The notes under the pieces: generated by a model
Told to the model about the DNA's origin: nothing
Database searches by the model: none
Seen by the model: only the letters and a program-made list of their open reading frames with translations
Made by a program: the position numbers and the translations under genes
NCBI RefSeq assembly: GCF_017874425.1
Contig: NZ_JAGGLL010000010.1
Coordinates: 1-64,000 of the forward strand
DNA from: Clostridium punense
Lineage (GTDB): Bacteria; Bacillota; Clostridia; Clostridiales; Clostridiaceae
Direction of reading: 5' to 3'
DNA length: 64,000 nucleotides
Shown: positions 45,599-54,520 of the stretch, piece after piece
Numbering within the stretch: position 1 is the first letter of the stretch
How the letters are laid out: each line of letters begins with the position of its first letter

Positions 45599-46390
45599 TT
45601 ATGATGTTAAAATTACCTTTATTAGCTCTGCTTCATAAATCCAAAATGCTACAAAGACAACAAAACATATGCTATAAACTAATGATGAAAAATCCTTAAT
45701 AGACATGTAATCAATCTTATTTGAGAAGATTCCGTAACTTTTAAGGTAGTGAACATTTTTTCTTTCCACATCATAGTAAAAATTTACTCCCTCAATATAA
45801 GCGGATATAATATATACATTTATTAATGGATCTCTAATAACATTTCCAATGAAGTCACCTTTAAAACTTATCCTTAAGGTTTTATTTCTAGGTACATATA
45901 TGGTATATAGTATTAATATGGCAATAAGCGAAGGAATAATATTTAGTAGATTATTTAAAAATCTAAAAGTAAGCAGTTCACTATGGAATCCAATATAGTA
46001 TATTAAAGTATAAATAACCCCTCCAAAATTCCCTAAAATCACTATATAAAAAATTGGCGCAATGAATCCACAAACTAAACCTCTAGCAATACAGGAAAGT
46101 TTATTGTAGAACTGCCTTTTATCACCTATCCTATTTGAATTACCTTTAGCTTCAGTATCACTAATTTCTATCACTAGTAGAGTTACCAAAAGATTTCTAA
46201 ATTCTCTATGCCAAACTAATCCTACTATAAAGCACACAATTGCAATAAAAAACAAATAAAATATATTGCAATAAACTTTCTTTTCTAGCTTATTTACAAT
46301 AATTTCATGAAATCTTTCAAACATAGCATGCCTATCAAATCGCCATAGAACTATACTAAGTAAGCATCCAAATAGGTATCCAACCCCCAT
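45599..46390 (-). CDS. Membrane protein of unknown function
   Basis: 263 residues with about five membrane helices (near 1-16, 42-62, 105-140, 150-170, 235-255). A conserved-looking loop GNVIRDPLINVYIISAYIEGVN is at about 186-206. A faint likeness to the CbiB/CobD layout was considered but not supported. GGGGAGG precedes the ATG. Monocistronic between ppaC and the flagellar operon. I do not recognise it. Confidence 0.7.
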   Translation of the reverse strand: MGVGYLFGCLLSIVLWRFDRHAMFERFHEIIVNKLEKKVYCNIFYLFFIAIVCFIVGLVWHREFRNLLVTLLVIEISDTEAKGNSNRIGDKRQFYNKLSCIARGLVCGFIAPIFYIVILGNFGGVIYTLIYYIGFHSELLTFRFLNNLLNIIPSLIAILILYTIYVPRNKTLRISFKGDFIGNVIRDPLINVYIISAYIEGVNFYYDVERKNVHYLKSYGIFSNKIDYMSIKDFSSLVYSICFVVFVAFWIYEAELIKVILTS

Positions 46391-46502
46391 AGCCTTCCTC
46401 CCCTACTAAAAAAGTAACCAAGTCAATTATTTCTCATATATACCTTAAACCCATTAATTTTTATACACTATTATATGTTTCCACTAATTTTTTTAGAATG
46501 CT

Positions 46503-46560
46503 AAAGGAACTAAAGGTGAGTTTCCTCCACCGTAAAAAAACTCACGCAAAAGTTTCCTTT
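46503..46560 (-). terminator. Probable end of the flagellar transcript
   Basis: A two-part hairpin, AAAGGAA-CT/AG-TTTCCTTT outside and GTGAGTTT/AAACTCAC inside, lies about 80 bases after the flgG stop. The U-run is short, so termination efficiency is unclear. Confidence 0.55.
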
Positions 46561-46591
46561 TACATGAGTTTAATATGTATTATTATATGTT

Positions 46592-46641
46592 AGGCATCTG
46601 AAAATAAATAACAAGTCCAAGATGTGAAGGCTATGATGCCT
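46592..46641 (+). repeat. Repeat fragment H (50 bp, internally deleted)
   Basis: AGGCATCTGAAAATAAATAA and the next 19 bases of the left end, AAGATGTGAAGG included, join directly to CTATGATGCCT. It is in the same orientation as copies A and D. Its last base is part of the flgG stop codon. Confidence 0.85.
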
Positions 46642-47423
46642 TATCTTAAACTATTAATCATATGCCACATTTCATCTACTGTCTTTAACCCAGTAGAACT
46701 TAATTGGAAAGCCCTTTGAGTTACAATCATATCCGTCATTTCTTGACCCATATCTACATTTGAGTTTTCCAAATATCCTTGAAGAATAGACCTATCCTTC
46801 ACTTCAACCATTTGCACATTTTCCCTTGGAACAAAAAGACTATCGCCTGCTGATAATAATCCATCACCACTAATAGAATCATAGGTCTTTATTTCACCTA
46901 TTGTTCTAAAATTACCATCTGTTTTAATCATAAAACTTCCGTTTTTATCCACTTGGACGCTTGAACCCTGTAGCTTTAATCTGTCTTGCACATTTAGTTC
47001 ATTACCTTGTGCATCAACAACACTTAATCTATAACCATTATTGTCAACTAAGATTCCACTAGAGTCAATTTTAAAGTTACCATTTCTTGTGTAAGCAACA
47101 GAGCCATCAGGTTTATAAACCTTAAAGAACCCTTTTCCGTCTACAGCTAAATCTGTGCTAAGTCCAGTTTCATTAAACCCACCTTGAGAGAATTGCCTAA
47201 GGGCAATAGTACTTTTAACTCCACTGCCTGTGTAAAGGTTGTTAGCACCTACACTTGTAGGAACGCCTTCTCTCTGTAACGAATTATTATATAAATCTTG
47301 AAACTGAACATTAACTTTTTTATATCCTATAGTATTTACATTTGCAATATTATTAGAAATAGCATCTAGCTTATTTTGTTGTGCCATCATTGAACTTCTA
47401 TTAGTGTACAAAAGTGCATACAT
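46641..47423 (-). CDS. flgG: Flagellar basal-body rod protein FlgG
   Basis: 260 residues of the FlgF/FlgG/FlgE family. The N-terminal rod signature MAQQNKLDAISNNIANVNTI-like stretch (about 13-32), a central FlgE/F/G beta domain with GFFKVYKPDGS and TRNGNF, and the C-terminal helix ENSNVDMGQEMTDMIVTQRA. It forms the distal rod. ATG 47423 with AGGAG upstream is preferred to the GTG three codons earlier. Its stop overlaps repeat fragment H. Confidence 0.85.
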   Translation of the reverse strand: MYALLYTNRSSMMAQQNKLDAISNNIANVNTIGYKKVNVQFQDLYNNSLQREGVPTSVGANNLYTGSGVKSTIALRQFSQGGFNETGLSTDLAVDGKGFFKVYKPDGSVAYTRNGNFKIDSSGILVDNNGYRLSVVDAQGNELNVQDRLKLQGSSVQVDKNGSFMIKTDGNFRTIGEIKTYDSISGDGLLSAGDSLFVPRENVQMVEVKDRSILQGYLENSNVDMGQEMTDMIVTQRAFQLSSTGLKTVDEMWHMINSLR

Positions 47424-47439
47424 AATCCTCACTCCTAAC

Positions 47440-48228
47440 CTATCTTACTGTACCAATTTCATTTACAGCCTTACCCAAAGTTTCATCTAAAGCCTTTAAA
47501 ACCTTAGTATCGCTTTCAAAATTTCTCATTACAGCCATCATGTCTGACATTTCTTTAATTATATTTACATTTGCAGTTTCTAGTGATCTTTGACTAATAG
47601 AATACTTAGTAGACATAATTGGATTTTCACCTTGGTATAAGTTATCGCTAACTTTAATAAGATTTCCATAAGTATTATTTTCTTTTTGAAAATCAACTAC
47701 TGCAAGCTGACTTCTTCCTATGCCTTCCACAGAAATCTCGCCGCTTTTACTGCATACAAAATCTCCACTACCTACATATAAAGGCTCCAATTGACCATTT
47801 TTATACCCCATAACTCTGTCCCCATTAACTGTAACTAAATAACCGTTCCCATCAATATTAAAATGACCATCTCTGGTATAGTAATTTTTCATTCCACCAG
47901 CTTCATTTCTTTGAACTACAAAGAACCCTTCTCCTTCAATAGCAAAATCAGTGTTAATACCTGTTCCTTTTACCAACCCTTGAGAAAAATTAGTATTTCT
48001 TTCATTAATCTCAGAACCGTTACTTAGATATCCAATATTATTTCGAACATTTCTATTACCTTGAAACTTATCTCTATTAGATATCATTACTTCATTAAAG
48101 CTTTTTATAGAGATATTTTCAGACTTATAGCCTGAAGTATTAGCATTGGCAATATTATTCATAATAACATTTTGTTTTGCCTCACTTGTTATAAGACCTG
48201 CTGTAGCTGTATATAACCCTCTTATCAT
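47440..48228 (-). CDS. flgF: Flagellar basal-body rod protein FlgF
   Basis: 262 residues of the same family with MIRGLYTATAGLITSEAKQN start, NIANANTSGYK, GINTDFAIEGEGFFVV and TRDGHFNIDGNGYLV, and the C-terminal ETANVNIIKEMSDMMAVMR. Paired with FlgG, it builds the proximal/distal rod. Whether this one is FlgF or a second FlgG cannot be set with certainty. GAGGTG before the ATG, which overlaps the stop of the small ORF. Confidence 0.82.
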   Translation of the reverse strand: MIRGLYTATAGLITSEAKQNVIMNNIANANTSGYKSENISIKSFNEVMISNRDKFQGNRNVRNNIGYLSNGSEINERNTNFSQGLVKGTGINTDFAIEGEGFFVVQRNEAGGMKNYYTRDGHFNIDGNGYLVTVNGDRVMGYKNGQLEPLYVGSGDFVCSKSGEISVEGIGRSQLAVVDFQKENNTYGNLIKVSDNLYQGENPIMSTKYSISQRSLETANVNIIKEMSDMMAVMRNFESDTKVLKALDETLGKAVNEIGTVR

Positions 48229-48362
48229 TATTTCACCTCATCTTTAATCATTACCCTAATTTCCTCTGGATATTTCATTCCCATTTTCCTAGCTCTAATT
48301 TCAACTTGTCCATCACTTAAGCTATAGCTAATTACATTGAAAAACGAAAAAAAAGCTGCCAT
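48228..48362 (-). CDS. Small membrane protein ORF, start uncertain
   Basis: A short frame ends in TAATG, its stop overlapping the flgF ATG. From ATG 48362 it gives 44 residues, ending RVMIKDEVK. The same frame stays open upstream to about 48455 without ATG, GTG or TTG. That stretch encodes a basic amphipathic start and the first half of a clear membrane helix (KILFGIGIGILM-AAFFSFF), so the true protein is probably about 70 residues with a non-standard start near the AAAGGA at about 48441-48446. The segment RARKMGMKYPEEI resembles unknown small proteins of clostridial flagellar operons. Confidence 0.5.
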   Translation of the reverse strand: MAAFFSFFNVISYSLSDGQVEIRARKMGMKYPEEIRVMIKDEVK

Positions 48363-48424
48363 TAAAATTCCAATACCTATACCAAATAAAATTTTTCTAT
48401 CACTGAAAAACTCAAAAAAACTCT

Positions 48425-49027
48425 TTATTTTAGATATAATTCCTTTATTAATAGGACTTCACCCTTTCCAATATTAAGTCTAGCTGCAATCTCATCTAAA
48501 GTTAGACCTTCATTAAATAGATTTTTTATATCTTCAATCTTTAGAGTATTACTGGATAAGGTATCATTGCTTTCTACATCCAAAACAAAGTCTTTATGTA
48601 ATTCACTTTTAATATTAGCTTCGCTTTTCTCCAGTAAACTTTTAGTAATTATCCCACTATCTTCTTTATTATAACTTATCTCAAGTCTTTGTGCACTACT
48701 ATTGTAGTTTTTTTCTTCATCATAATCTAATTTCTCTATACTATTCATTTCATTCTTTATATCAACGTTAGCATCTTGACTTATTATATCTTCTCTTTTT
48801 ATTAGGGTTCCCTTATCTATTATATCTTTTAAATCTAGAATTTCTCGTTGTAATTCAGTAATTGTTTCTGCAAATTCTCTTCTCAATTCAAGTAGCATTA
48901 AATCAACTTCCTCTACACTAGCTGATGCAGTGTCAAAGGCTGACTTAAATGAAGTCTTTTCCTTTCTTATAGCTTTCCAATTTAATATGACTAAGAAAAA
49001 ACCAATAAAAATTAATATTATATACAT
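48425..49027 (-). CDS. SwrB-like membrane-anchored protein
   Basis: 200 residues: N-terminal membrane helix (about 2-17), coiled coil (about 22-70, LMLLELRREFAETI), acidic low-complexity middle, and a C-terminal helix-turn-helix-like motif (NEGLTLDEIAARLNIGKGEV, about 173-192). The location right after fliA and this layout match SwrB of B. subtilis, which promotes flagellar export-gate assembly, although sequence is divergent. GGGTGG before the ATG. Confidence 0.65.
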   Translation of the reverse strand: MYIILIFIGFFLVILNWKAIRKEKTSFKSAFDTASASVEEVDLMLLELRREFAETITELQREILDLKDIIDKGTLIKREDIISQDANVDIKNEMNSIEKLDYDEEKNYNSSAQRLEISYNKEDSGIITKSLLEKSEANIKSELHKDFVLDVESNDTLSSNTLKIEDIKNLFNEGLTLDEIAARLNIGKGEVLLIKELYLK

Positions 49028-49042
49028 GTATCCACCCTACTT

Positions 49043-49777
49043 CTAAGAATTTAAATCGTATTTCAGCTTGCGAATTGCATTTTTTAAATTAATGATTGCT
49101 TTGCTGTGTAACTGACATACTCTCGACTCTGAAACGTCTAAAACATCTCCAATTTGCTTTAAGGTTAACCCCTCAAAGTAATACAAGTTTAATATTAATT
49201 TGTCCTTTTCCCTTAATAAATCTAGAGCCTTATATAAATACTCTTTCATTTCTGTATCTTCAAGAGTTTTTTGTGGACTTGGACTATTAATATCTTCAAT
49301 AGAGTTTAACAATGCAACATCATCATCTTCACTAAATAAGAGAGAATCTAAGGATACCATTGAGATATAGTTTATATATCCTTCGATTTGTGAAACTTCT
49401 TCCTTTGCAATTTGTAACTCATCTGCAATTTCAGAATTAGTAGGTTCTCTAAGCAATTTATTGCGTAACGCCTCTATGGCCTCATTATATCTATTTAGCT
49501 TATCCATAGACCTTTTAGGAATTGGACTATTTCTCCTTAGTTCATCGATAATAGCACCCTTTATTCTTATTGATGCATAAGTTGAAAATTTCATTCCTTT
49601 GCCTTCATCAAACTTATTTATAGCATCCATAAGTCCAATTATCCCATAACTAACTAAGTCCTCAAATTCAACATACCTTGTCTTACCAATTATAACCTTT
49701 GAAGCTATGTATTTTACTAGTGGTAGGTACTTCTTAACAATTTCTGTTTTAACGTCTACATGGCATGCTACAGACAT
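49043..49777 (-). CDS. fliA: RNA polymerase sigma factor FliA (sigma-28/SigD)
   Basis: 244 residues with sigma-70 regions 2 (about 15-85, FEDLVSYGIIGLMDAINKFD), 3 (about 95-160) and 4 (about 185-238, GLTLKQIGDVLDVSESRVCQLHSKA). It directs late flagellar and chemotaxis genes. Located downstream of flhG-PilZ as in the Bacillus fla/che operon, minus the che genes. AGGAGG before the ATG. Confidence 0.95.
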   Translation of the reverse strand: MSVACHVDVKTEIVKKYLPLVKYIASKVIIGKTRYVEFEDLVSYGIIGLMDAINKFDEGKGMKFSTYASIRIKGAIIDELRRNSPIPKRSMDKLNRYNEAIEALRNKLLREPTNSEIADELQIAKEEVSQIEGYINYISMVSLDSLLFSEDDDVALLNSIEDINSPSPQKTLEDTEMKEYLYKALDLLREKDKLILNLYYFEGLTLKQIGDVLDVSESRVCQLHSKAIINLKNAIRKLKYDLNS

Positions 49778-49788
49778 TTTTATTCCTC

Positions 49789-50442
49789 CTATTTAGATCT
49801 AATGTTTTTTCTCATGTACTTAAAAATAAACCCTATAATTGCTTCTCTTATGGTATTGTCAAGATCTTGAAAGGAAAGACCATAAACATGGGCATTATTG
49901 CTAGTATTCTTTTCTATTCTTTTCACCTTACACTTAACTAAGTGCTGGTTATGCTCAATTGGTAGACATACCATTAAAATATCATTAAGTTCTAACTTTT
50001 CTGCTATTTTAACCTTAATTCCACCACCGCTTAAATCAACAGAATAACCTTTAGTAAACTCTTCTAAAAGAACATTTTTTTTAGCTTTAATATCATAATT
50101 TTTTAGAACTAAATAACTAATTTCAGTTACATAATTAATTCTAACATAATTTCTTCTTTGCACCTTATAAAATTCTGTTGGCATACTAATTGCAATTAGT
50201 GGGATATTTTCATGCTTTCTTCCTACTACATGTGATTTGAACTTATATATATTCTTTTTCTCATCACTATAGTATGCCTCTATAATATCACCTTGATTTA
50301 ACGGATAGTAAATCCCTCCACTCATAGGAATGCTAATATAAAAAAAACTCTCGTTTACTTCTTGAATTATACTTTTTGCTATAGCACCATTATCACATAT
50401 TATATCTAACTTTTTATTAACTTGAAAAGTAATTGTATTCAT
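49789..50442 (-). CDS. PilZ-domain c-di-GMP-binding flagellar protein (YcgR/MotI-like)
   Basis: 217 residues. N-terminal YcgR/PilZN domain (about 1-95) and a C-terminal PilZ domain (about 97-210) with the c-di-GMP-binding motifs RRNYVR and DLSGGGI. Such proteins bind stator or switch components and slow the motor at high c-di-GMP. Being inside the flagellar operon supports that role. GGGAGG ribosome site. Confidence 0.85.
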   Translation of the reverse strand: MNTITFQVNKKLDIICDNGAIAKSIIQEVNESFFYISIPMSGGIYYPLNQGDIIEAYYSDEKKNIYKFKSHVVGRKHENIPLIAISMPTEFYKVQRRNYVRINYVTEISYLVLKNYDIKAKKNVLLEEFTKGYSVDLSGGGIKVKIAEKLELNDILMVCLPIEHNQHLVKCKVKRIEKNTSNNAHVYGLSFQDLDNTIREAIIGFIFKYMRKNIRSK

Positions 50443-50451
50443 TTTGCCTCC

Positions 50452-51321
50452 CTAAGAAAATATATTAAAAATTCTTTTGAATAATTCTTGTACTCCACTA
50501 GTAGTAACTCTATAATTAATGCCTTGTAAATGCTTTGCAATTATTGTTATATCCTCAACAAACTCAGTGTTAGGATAAGATAATACTAACGGTTTTTGCT
50601 TTCTAACAGCTTGGGTTACCTTTGAATCATCTGCTATATTTCCAAGGTGTTCTAACTTAATCTTTAAAAACTTATCTGCAGCGTTTCTGAGCTTAGAAAA
50701 GGTATTATTACCTTCTGAAACACTAATGACACGATTTATTATAACTTTTGCATTAGCTTTAATTTTAAAATGATTCACAGCTTTTAATAAACTATAAGCA
50801 TCTGTAAGAGCAGTTGGTTCAGGTGTAACTACAACTACAAGTTCGTCACTGCAAGCAATAAACCCTAGAACACTTCTATTAACACCCGCCCCAGTATCAA
50901 TTAATATGTAATCAAACCCTTCTATATTCTCAAGCTTTTTTAAAAACTTCTTTCTTTGCACTTCAGTTAAGTCATCTACTTTAGATAATCCAGACCCACC
51001 TGGAAGTAACTTTATTCCATATGGACCTTCAACTAAAACCTCTTCTATTTCCTTATCTGAAAAAATTACATCAAATACATTATATTTAGGAACGCATCCT
51101 ATTAAAACATCATCGTTACCCATACCTAAATCAGCATCAAAAATCATGACTTTCTTACCAAGCTTTTGGAGCATAATGCCCAAATTTACCACAATATTAC
51201 TTTTTCCAACTCCACCTTTACCAGATGTTATAGTTAAAACTTTGGTTTCTGTATCTCTTCTATCATCTTTGATAACATACTGTTCTGCCATTTGTCTCAA
51301 TTTAGTTGCCTGATCTAACAT
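50452..51321 (-). CDS. flhG: MinD-like ATPase FlhG (YlxH)
   Basis: 289 residues. Deviant Walker A KGGVGKSN (about 34-41), DADLGMGNDDVLIG, IDTGAG and the C-terminal amphipathic membrane-targeting helix (VQELFKRIFNIFS). FlhG controls flagellar number and placement with FlhF, whose gene overlaps by 7 bases. The N-terminal DQATKLRQMAEQ helix corresponds to the FlhF-activating segment. Confidence 0.93.
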   Translation of the reverse strand: MLDQATKLRQMAEQYVIKDDRRDTETKVLTITSGKGGVGKSNIVVNLGIMLQKLGKKVMIFDADLGMGNDDVLIGCVPKYNVFDVIFSDKEIEEVLVEGPYGIKLLPGGSGLSKVDDLTEVQRKKFLKKLENIEGFDYILIDTGAGVNRSVLGFIACSDELVVVVTPEPTALTDAYSLLKAVNHFKIKANAKVIINRVISVSEGNNTFSKLRNAADKFLKIKLEHLGNIADDSKVTQAVRKQKPLVLSYPNTEFVEDITIIAKHLQGINYRVTTSGVQELFKRIFNIFS

Positions 51322-52385
51322 ATGCTTTTCTCTCCTAGTATCAAGTCTACAACGTCAATTTTTGTTGGTGTTTTTATGTCTTCTGGCACATTTTGACCAG
51401 TAGTTATAAAGCTAATAGGTGCTCCTGAATTGTGAATAATATTTAAAATTGAACCATAGGTACTTGTTTCGTCTAATTTAGTAATAATTACATAATCATA
51501 AGCTATAGTACTATAACCTTCTGTTATAATTTTTACATCTTTATTTTTAGTTGTAGCACTAACAACTAAATGCACTTTATTAGCTTTAGATTTATCTATA
51601 TATCTTCTTAGTTCTGATATTTGCATGGCATTTTTACTACTTCTCCCAGTTGTATCAACTAATACCACATCGCAATCTTTCATACTATCAACTGCACTCT
51701 CCATATCTTCAATTGAAAATACTACCTTGAAGGGAATTGACATTATTTCTGCATAAGTTCTTAACTGATCCACAGCACCTATTCTATAGGTGTCAACAGT
51801 AATCAATCCAACTTTTTTCTTTTCAATAAGAGCAAGCTTACCAGCTAACTTTGCTATTGTTGTAGTCTTTCCAACTCCAGTAGGTCCAATCAATGCAATA
51901 ATCCCTTCCATTGTTGGAGTTTCAACATTAACAAGTTCATGAATTAAAGCTTGTAATGAACTTCTTACCTCAGACTCGTCATAATCTTTAGGTAATTTGC
52001 TTAAAATATCTTTTATAATTTCATTTGATAAGTCTAAATCTTTAAGCAAACCCTCAACACTATCATTTTCCCTAAAATCATAATTGGGAATATTGCTTCT
52101 GTTTTCAATAAAGGAGTTCATCAATGTTTTCATTTCTTCCATCTCTTTAAGTAAGATACCTGAATTATTATCACTATATTTAGGTATATCCACATTTTGA
52201 GCCTCAGTATTTTCCTTTGAATCAATTGCAGCTGTAACTTCAAAGACTTTAGATGAAAAAAAGCCTTTTAGTCCAGGCTTTTTAACCTTTCTCTGACTAA
52301 TGATAACCGCATCTTTTCCTAGGTCTTCTCTTATTTTATTTAGTGCTTCCCTCATATTTCTGGCAAAGTACCGTTTTATTATCAT
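51315..52385 (-). CDS. flhF: Flagellar SRP-like GTPase FlhF
   Basis: 356 residues. N-terminal B domain (about 1-90, IIKRYFARNMREALNKI, DLGKDAVIISQRK), N domain, then the G domain with GPTGVGKTTTIAKLA, DTYRIGAVDQLRTYAEI, DTTGRSSKN and TKLDETSTYGS. It determines flagellar site. There is no clear ribosome site; the ATG overlaps the flhA stop (TAATG), so it is probably translationally coupled. Confidence 0.93.
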   Translation of the reverse strand: MIIKRYFARNMREALNKIREDLGKDAVIISQRKVKKPGLKGFFSSKVFEVTAAIDSKENTEAQNVDIPKYSDNNSGILLKEMEEMKTLMNSFIENRSNIPNYDFRENDSVEGLLKDLDLSNEIIKDILSKLPKDYDESEVRSSLQALIHELVNVETPTMEGIIALIGPTGVGKTTTIAKLAGKLALIEKKKVGLITVDTYRIGAVDQLRTYAEIMSIPFKVVFSIEDMESAVDSMKDCDVVLVDTTGRSSKNAMQISELRRYIDKSKANKVHLVVSATTKNKDVKIITEGYSTIAYDYVIITKLDETSTYGSILNIIHNSGAPISFITTGQNVPEDIKTPTKIDVVDLILGEKSIC

Positions 52386-54457
52386 TATAGTGCTACAACT
52401 CCTTCAGTTCTTATCTCAATATCATTTGGTATTTCATTAAGTGAAAGTATCGCCACATTAGGAAATACCATTTCAATAAGCTTTCTAAAAGCTGGCCTTA
52501 TCCTTGGGGAAACCAAAATAACTGGTATATTGTTTGGAAAATATGTTCTATTCAATCCATCTCTAATTGAGTTTAGTAATTCAGTTGTAACTTCAGGATT
52601 TACAGCTGGAAAAGATCCTTGCATGGACTTTTGAATATTGTTTCCAATAATATTTTCAATCTCCGGTGACAAGGTTAATACTGTAAGAATATTATCTTCA
52701 TCAATAAGTTCGTTACATATATTTCTTCCAAGAGAAAATCTTACATACTCTGTAAGAATCTCAATATCCTTAGTATTCCTTGAATTATCTGCCAGACACT
52801 CTAGAATTGTAACCATATCTTTTATTGAAACCTTTTCTCTTAAAAGATTTTGCAGAACTTTTTGAATCTCGCCAATCGTCATTAAATCTGGAATTAGTTC
52901 TTCAACTACAGTATTATATTTTTCTTTAACTGAATCAATAATAAGCTTAGTTTCTTGTCTACCAAGAAGTTCATGGCAGTGAGATTTAATAGTTTCAGTT
53001 AAGTGAGTCACCATAACTGTCGTTGGGTCTACAACTGTCAAGCCCTTAATCTCAGCATCCTCTCTTTGATCCTTATTAATCCATAAAGCCTCTATTCCAA
53101 AAGTGGGTTCCACAGTCCTAATACCTGCCATTGAAAATTCCTCATTACTTGGATTCATACAAAGTAACATATTTGGCATTAGTTCTGACCTTGCTATTAC
53201 AGTTCCTCTAATTTTAATTATATACTCATTAGTTTTTAACTGCAAATTATCTCTAATTCTAATAGGCTGTACTACTATTCCCATCTCAATAGCACACTGT
53301 CGTCTTACAGAAGAAATTCTTTGAAGGAGATCTCCTCCTGAAGACTCATCTGCTAATGGAATTAATCCATAACCAATTTCTATTTCAAGTGGTTCTACTG
53401 TGATTAAATTCATCACATTTTCTGGCTCACGATTTTCTGTTTCAATTATTTCTTTTTCTTCAAGCTCCATACTAGACACCACTTTAGCTTTCTCTTCTTT
53501 ATATAATAGATATGAGCTATATCCTATAGCGGCTGAAAGCACTAAGAAAATAAAAGTTGGCATTCCAGGAATGAATGCAAAGATAAATAATACAAAAGAA
53601 GCTATTGCAATTACTATTGGGAAAGCAGTTAACTGTGATGTAACTTGAGTACCTAAGTTATCATCACTTCCTGAACGAGTAACCAATATACCTGAAGCAG
53701 TAGAAATTAATAATGCAGGTATTTGTGCTACAAGTCCATCTCCAATAGTCAACTTAGTGTAGGTTGCTGCTGCTTCTGCTGCACCCATATCCATCATTAA
53801 AACTCCAATGATTATTCCACCAATAATATTTATAATAGTTACAATAATTCCAGCAATAGCATCCCCTTTTACAAACTTAGAAGCTCCATCCATAGCTCCA
53901 TAGAAATCAGCTTCTAATTGAAGATTTTTTCGTCTCTCCCTAGCTTGCTCATCACTAATCATACCAGCATTCAAATCTGCATCTATACTCATTTGTTTAC
54001 CTGGCATTGCGTCAAGGGTAAATCTTGCACTAACCTCCGAAACTCTTCCTGCACCATTAGTTATAACTATAAATTGTATAATAATAATAATTAAGAAAAT
54101 TATTATTCCTACTGCGTAATTACCACCAATAACAAATTCTCCAAAGGCTTGCACAATTTTACCTGCATTAGCTTGAGATAATATAAGTCTTGTAGAGGAT
54201 ACATTCAACGCTAATCGAAATAATGTAGTAACTAACAGTAGCGTTGGAAATACAGATAACTGTAGTACATGAGTAGTAAACATAGAAATAAGTAATATTA
54301 CCACTGATATTGAAATATTTATTGCAAAGAAAACATCCAGTATTGCTGGTGGTAATGGAATAATTATCATAAGTACAATAAGTATTACTCCAAAAGCAAC
54401 TACAACATCTAAGTTATTTTTTATTTTAAAAGTTCCATACTCTGCCAAATCCATCAT
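52385..54457 (-). CDS. flhA: Flagellar export gate protein FlhA
   Basis: 690 residues. Eight membrane helices in the first ~330 residues with the FHIPEP region (RFTLDAMPGKQMSIDADLNAG, 20 positions around 145) followed by the cytoplasmic domain. FlhA conducts the proton-driven export step and docks chaperone-substrate complexes. Two adjacent ATG codons follow AAGAAGGA; either could be used. Neighbour order flhB-flhA-flhF is conserved. Confidence 0.96.
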   Translation of the reverse strand: MMDLAEYGTFKIKNNLDVVVAFGVILIVLMIIIPLPPAILDVFFAINISISVVILLISMFTTHVLQLSVFPTLLLVTTLFRLALNVSSTRLILSQANAGKIVQAFGEFVIGGNYAVGIIIFLIIIIIQFIVITNGAGRVSEVSARFTLDAMPGKQMSIDADLNAGMISDEQARERRKNLQLEADFYGAMDGASKFVKGDAIAGIIVTIINIIGGIIIGVLMMDMGAAEAAATYTKLTIGDGLVAQIPALLISTASGILVTRSGSDDNLGTQVTSQLTAFPIVIAIASFVLFIFAFIPGMPTFIFLVLSAAIGYSSYLLYKEEKAKVVSSMELEEKEIIETENREPENVMNLITVEPLEIEIGYGLIPLADESSGGDLLQRISSVRRQCAIEMGIVVQPIRIRDNLQLKTNEYIIKIRGTVIARSELMPNMLLCMNPSNEEFSMAGIRTVEPTFGIEALWINKDQREDAEIKGLTVVDPTTVMVTHLTETIKSHCHELLGRQETKLIIDSVKEKYNTVVEELIPDLMTIGEIQKVLQNLLREKVSIKDMVTILECLADNSRNTKDIEILTEYVRFSLGRNICNELIDEDNILTVLTLSPEIENIIGNNIQKSMQGSFPAVNPEVTTELLNSIRDGLNRTYFPNNIPVILVSPRIRPAFRKLIEMVFPNVAILSLNEIPNDIEIRTEGVVAL

Positions 54458-54497
54458 CCTTCTTTATAATTTCATAATTAATAATTATAATAAATAT

Positions 54498-54520
54498 CTA
54501 TTTTTTTGAAGATGCCTTCA
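54498..54520 (-). repeat. Possible repeat-end remnant in the flhB 3' end
   Basis: On the minus strand AAGGCATCTTCAAAAAA is identical over 17 bases to the terminus of copy F, and is followed by TAG where the repeat has TAA. No other part of the element is present. Confidence 0.4.

Noticed and set aside
45599-46390. Assignment to CobD/CbiB (cobalamin biosynthesis)
   Set aside because: Only helix count and one RDP-like loop agree; the conserved family motifs are missing and no cobalamin genes are near.
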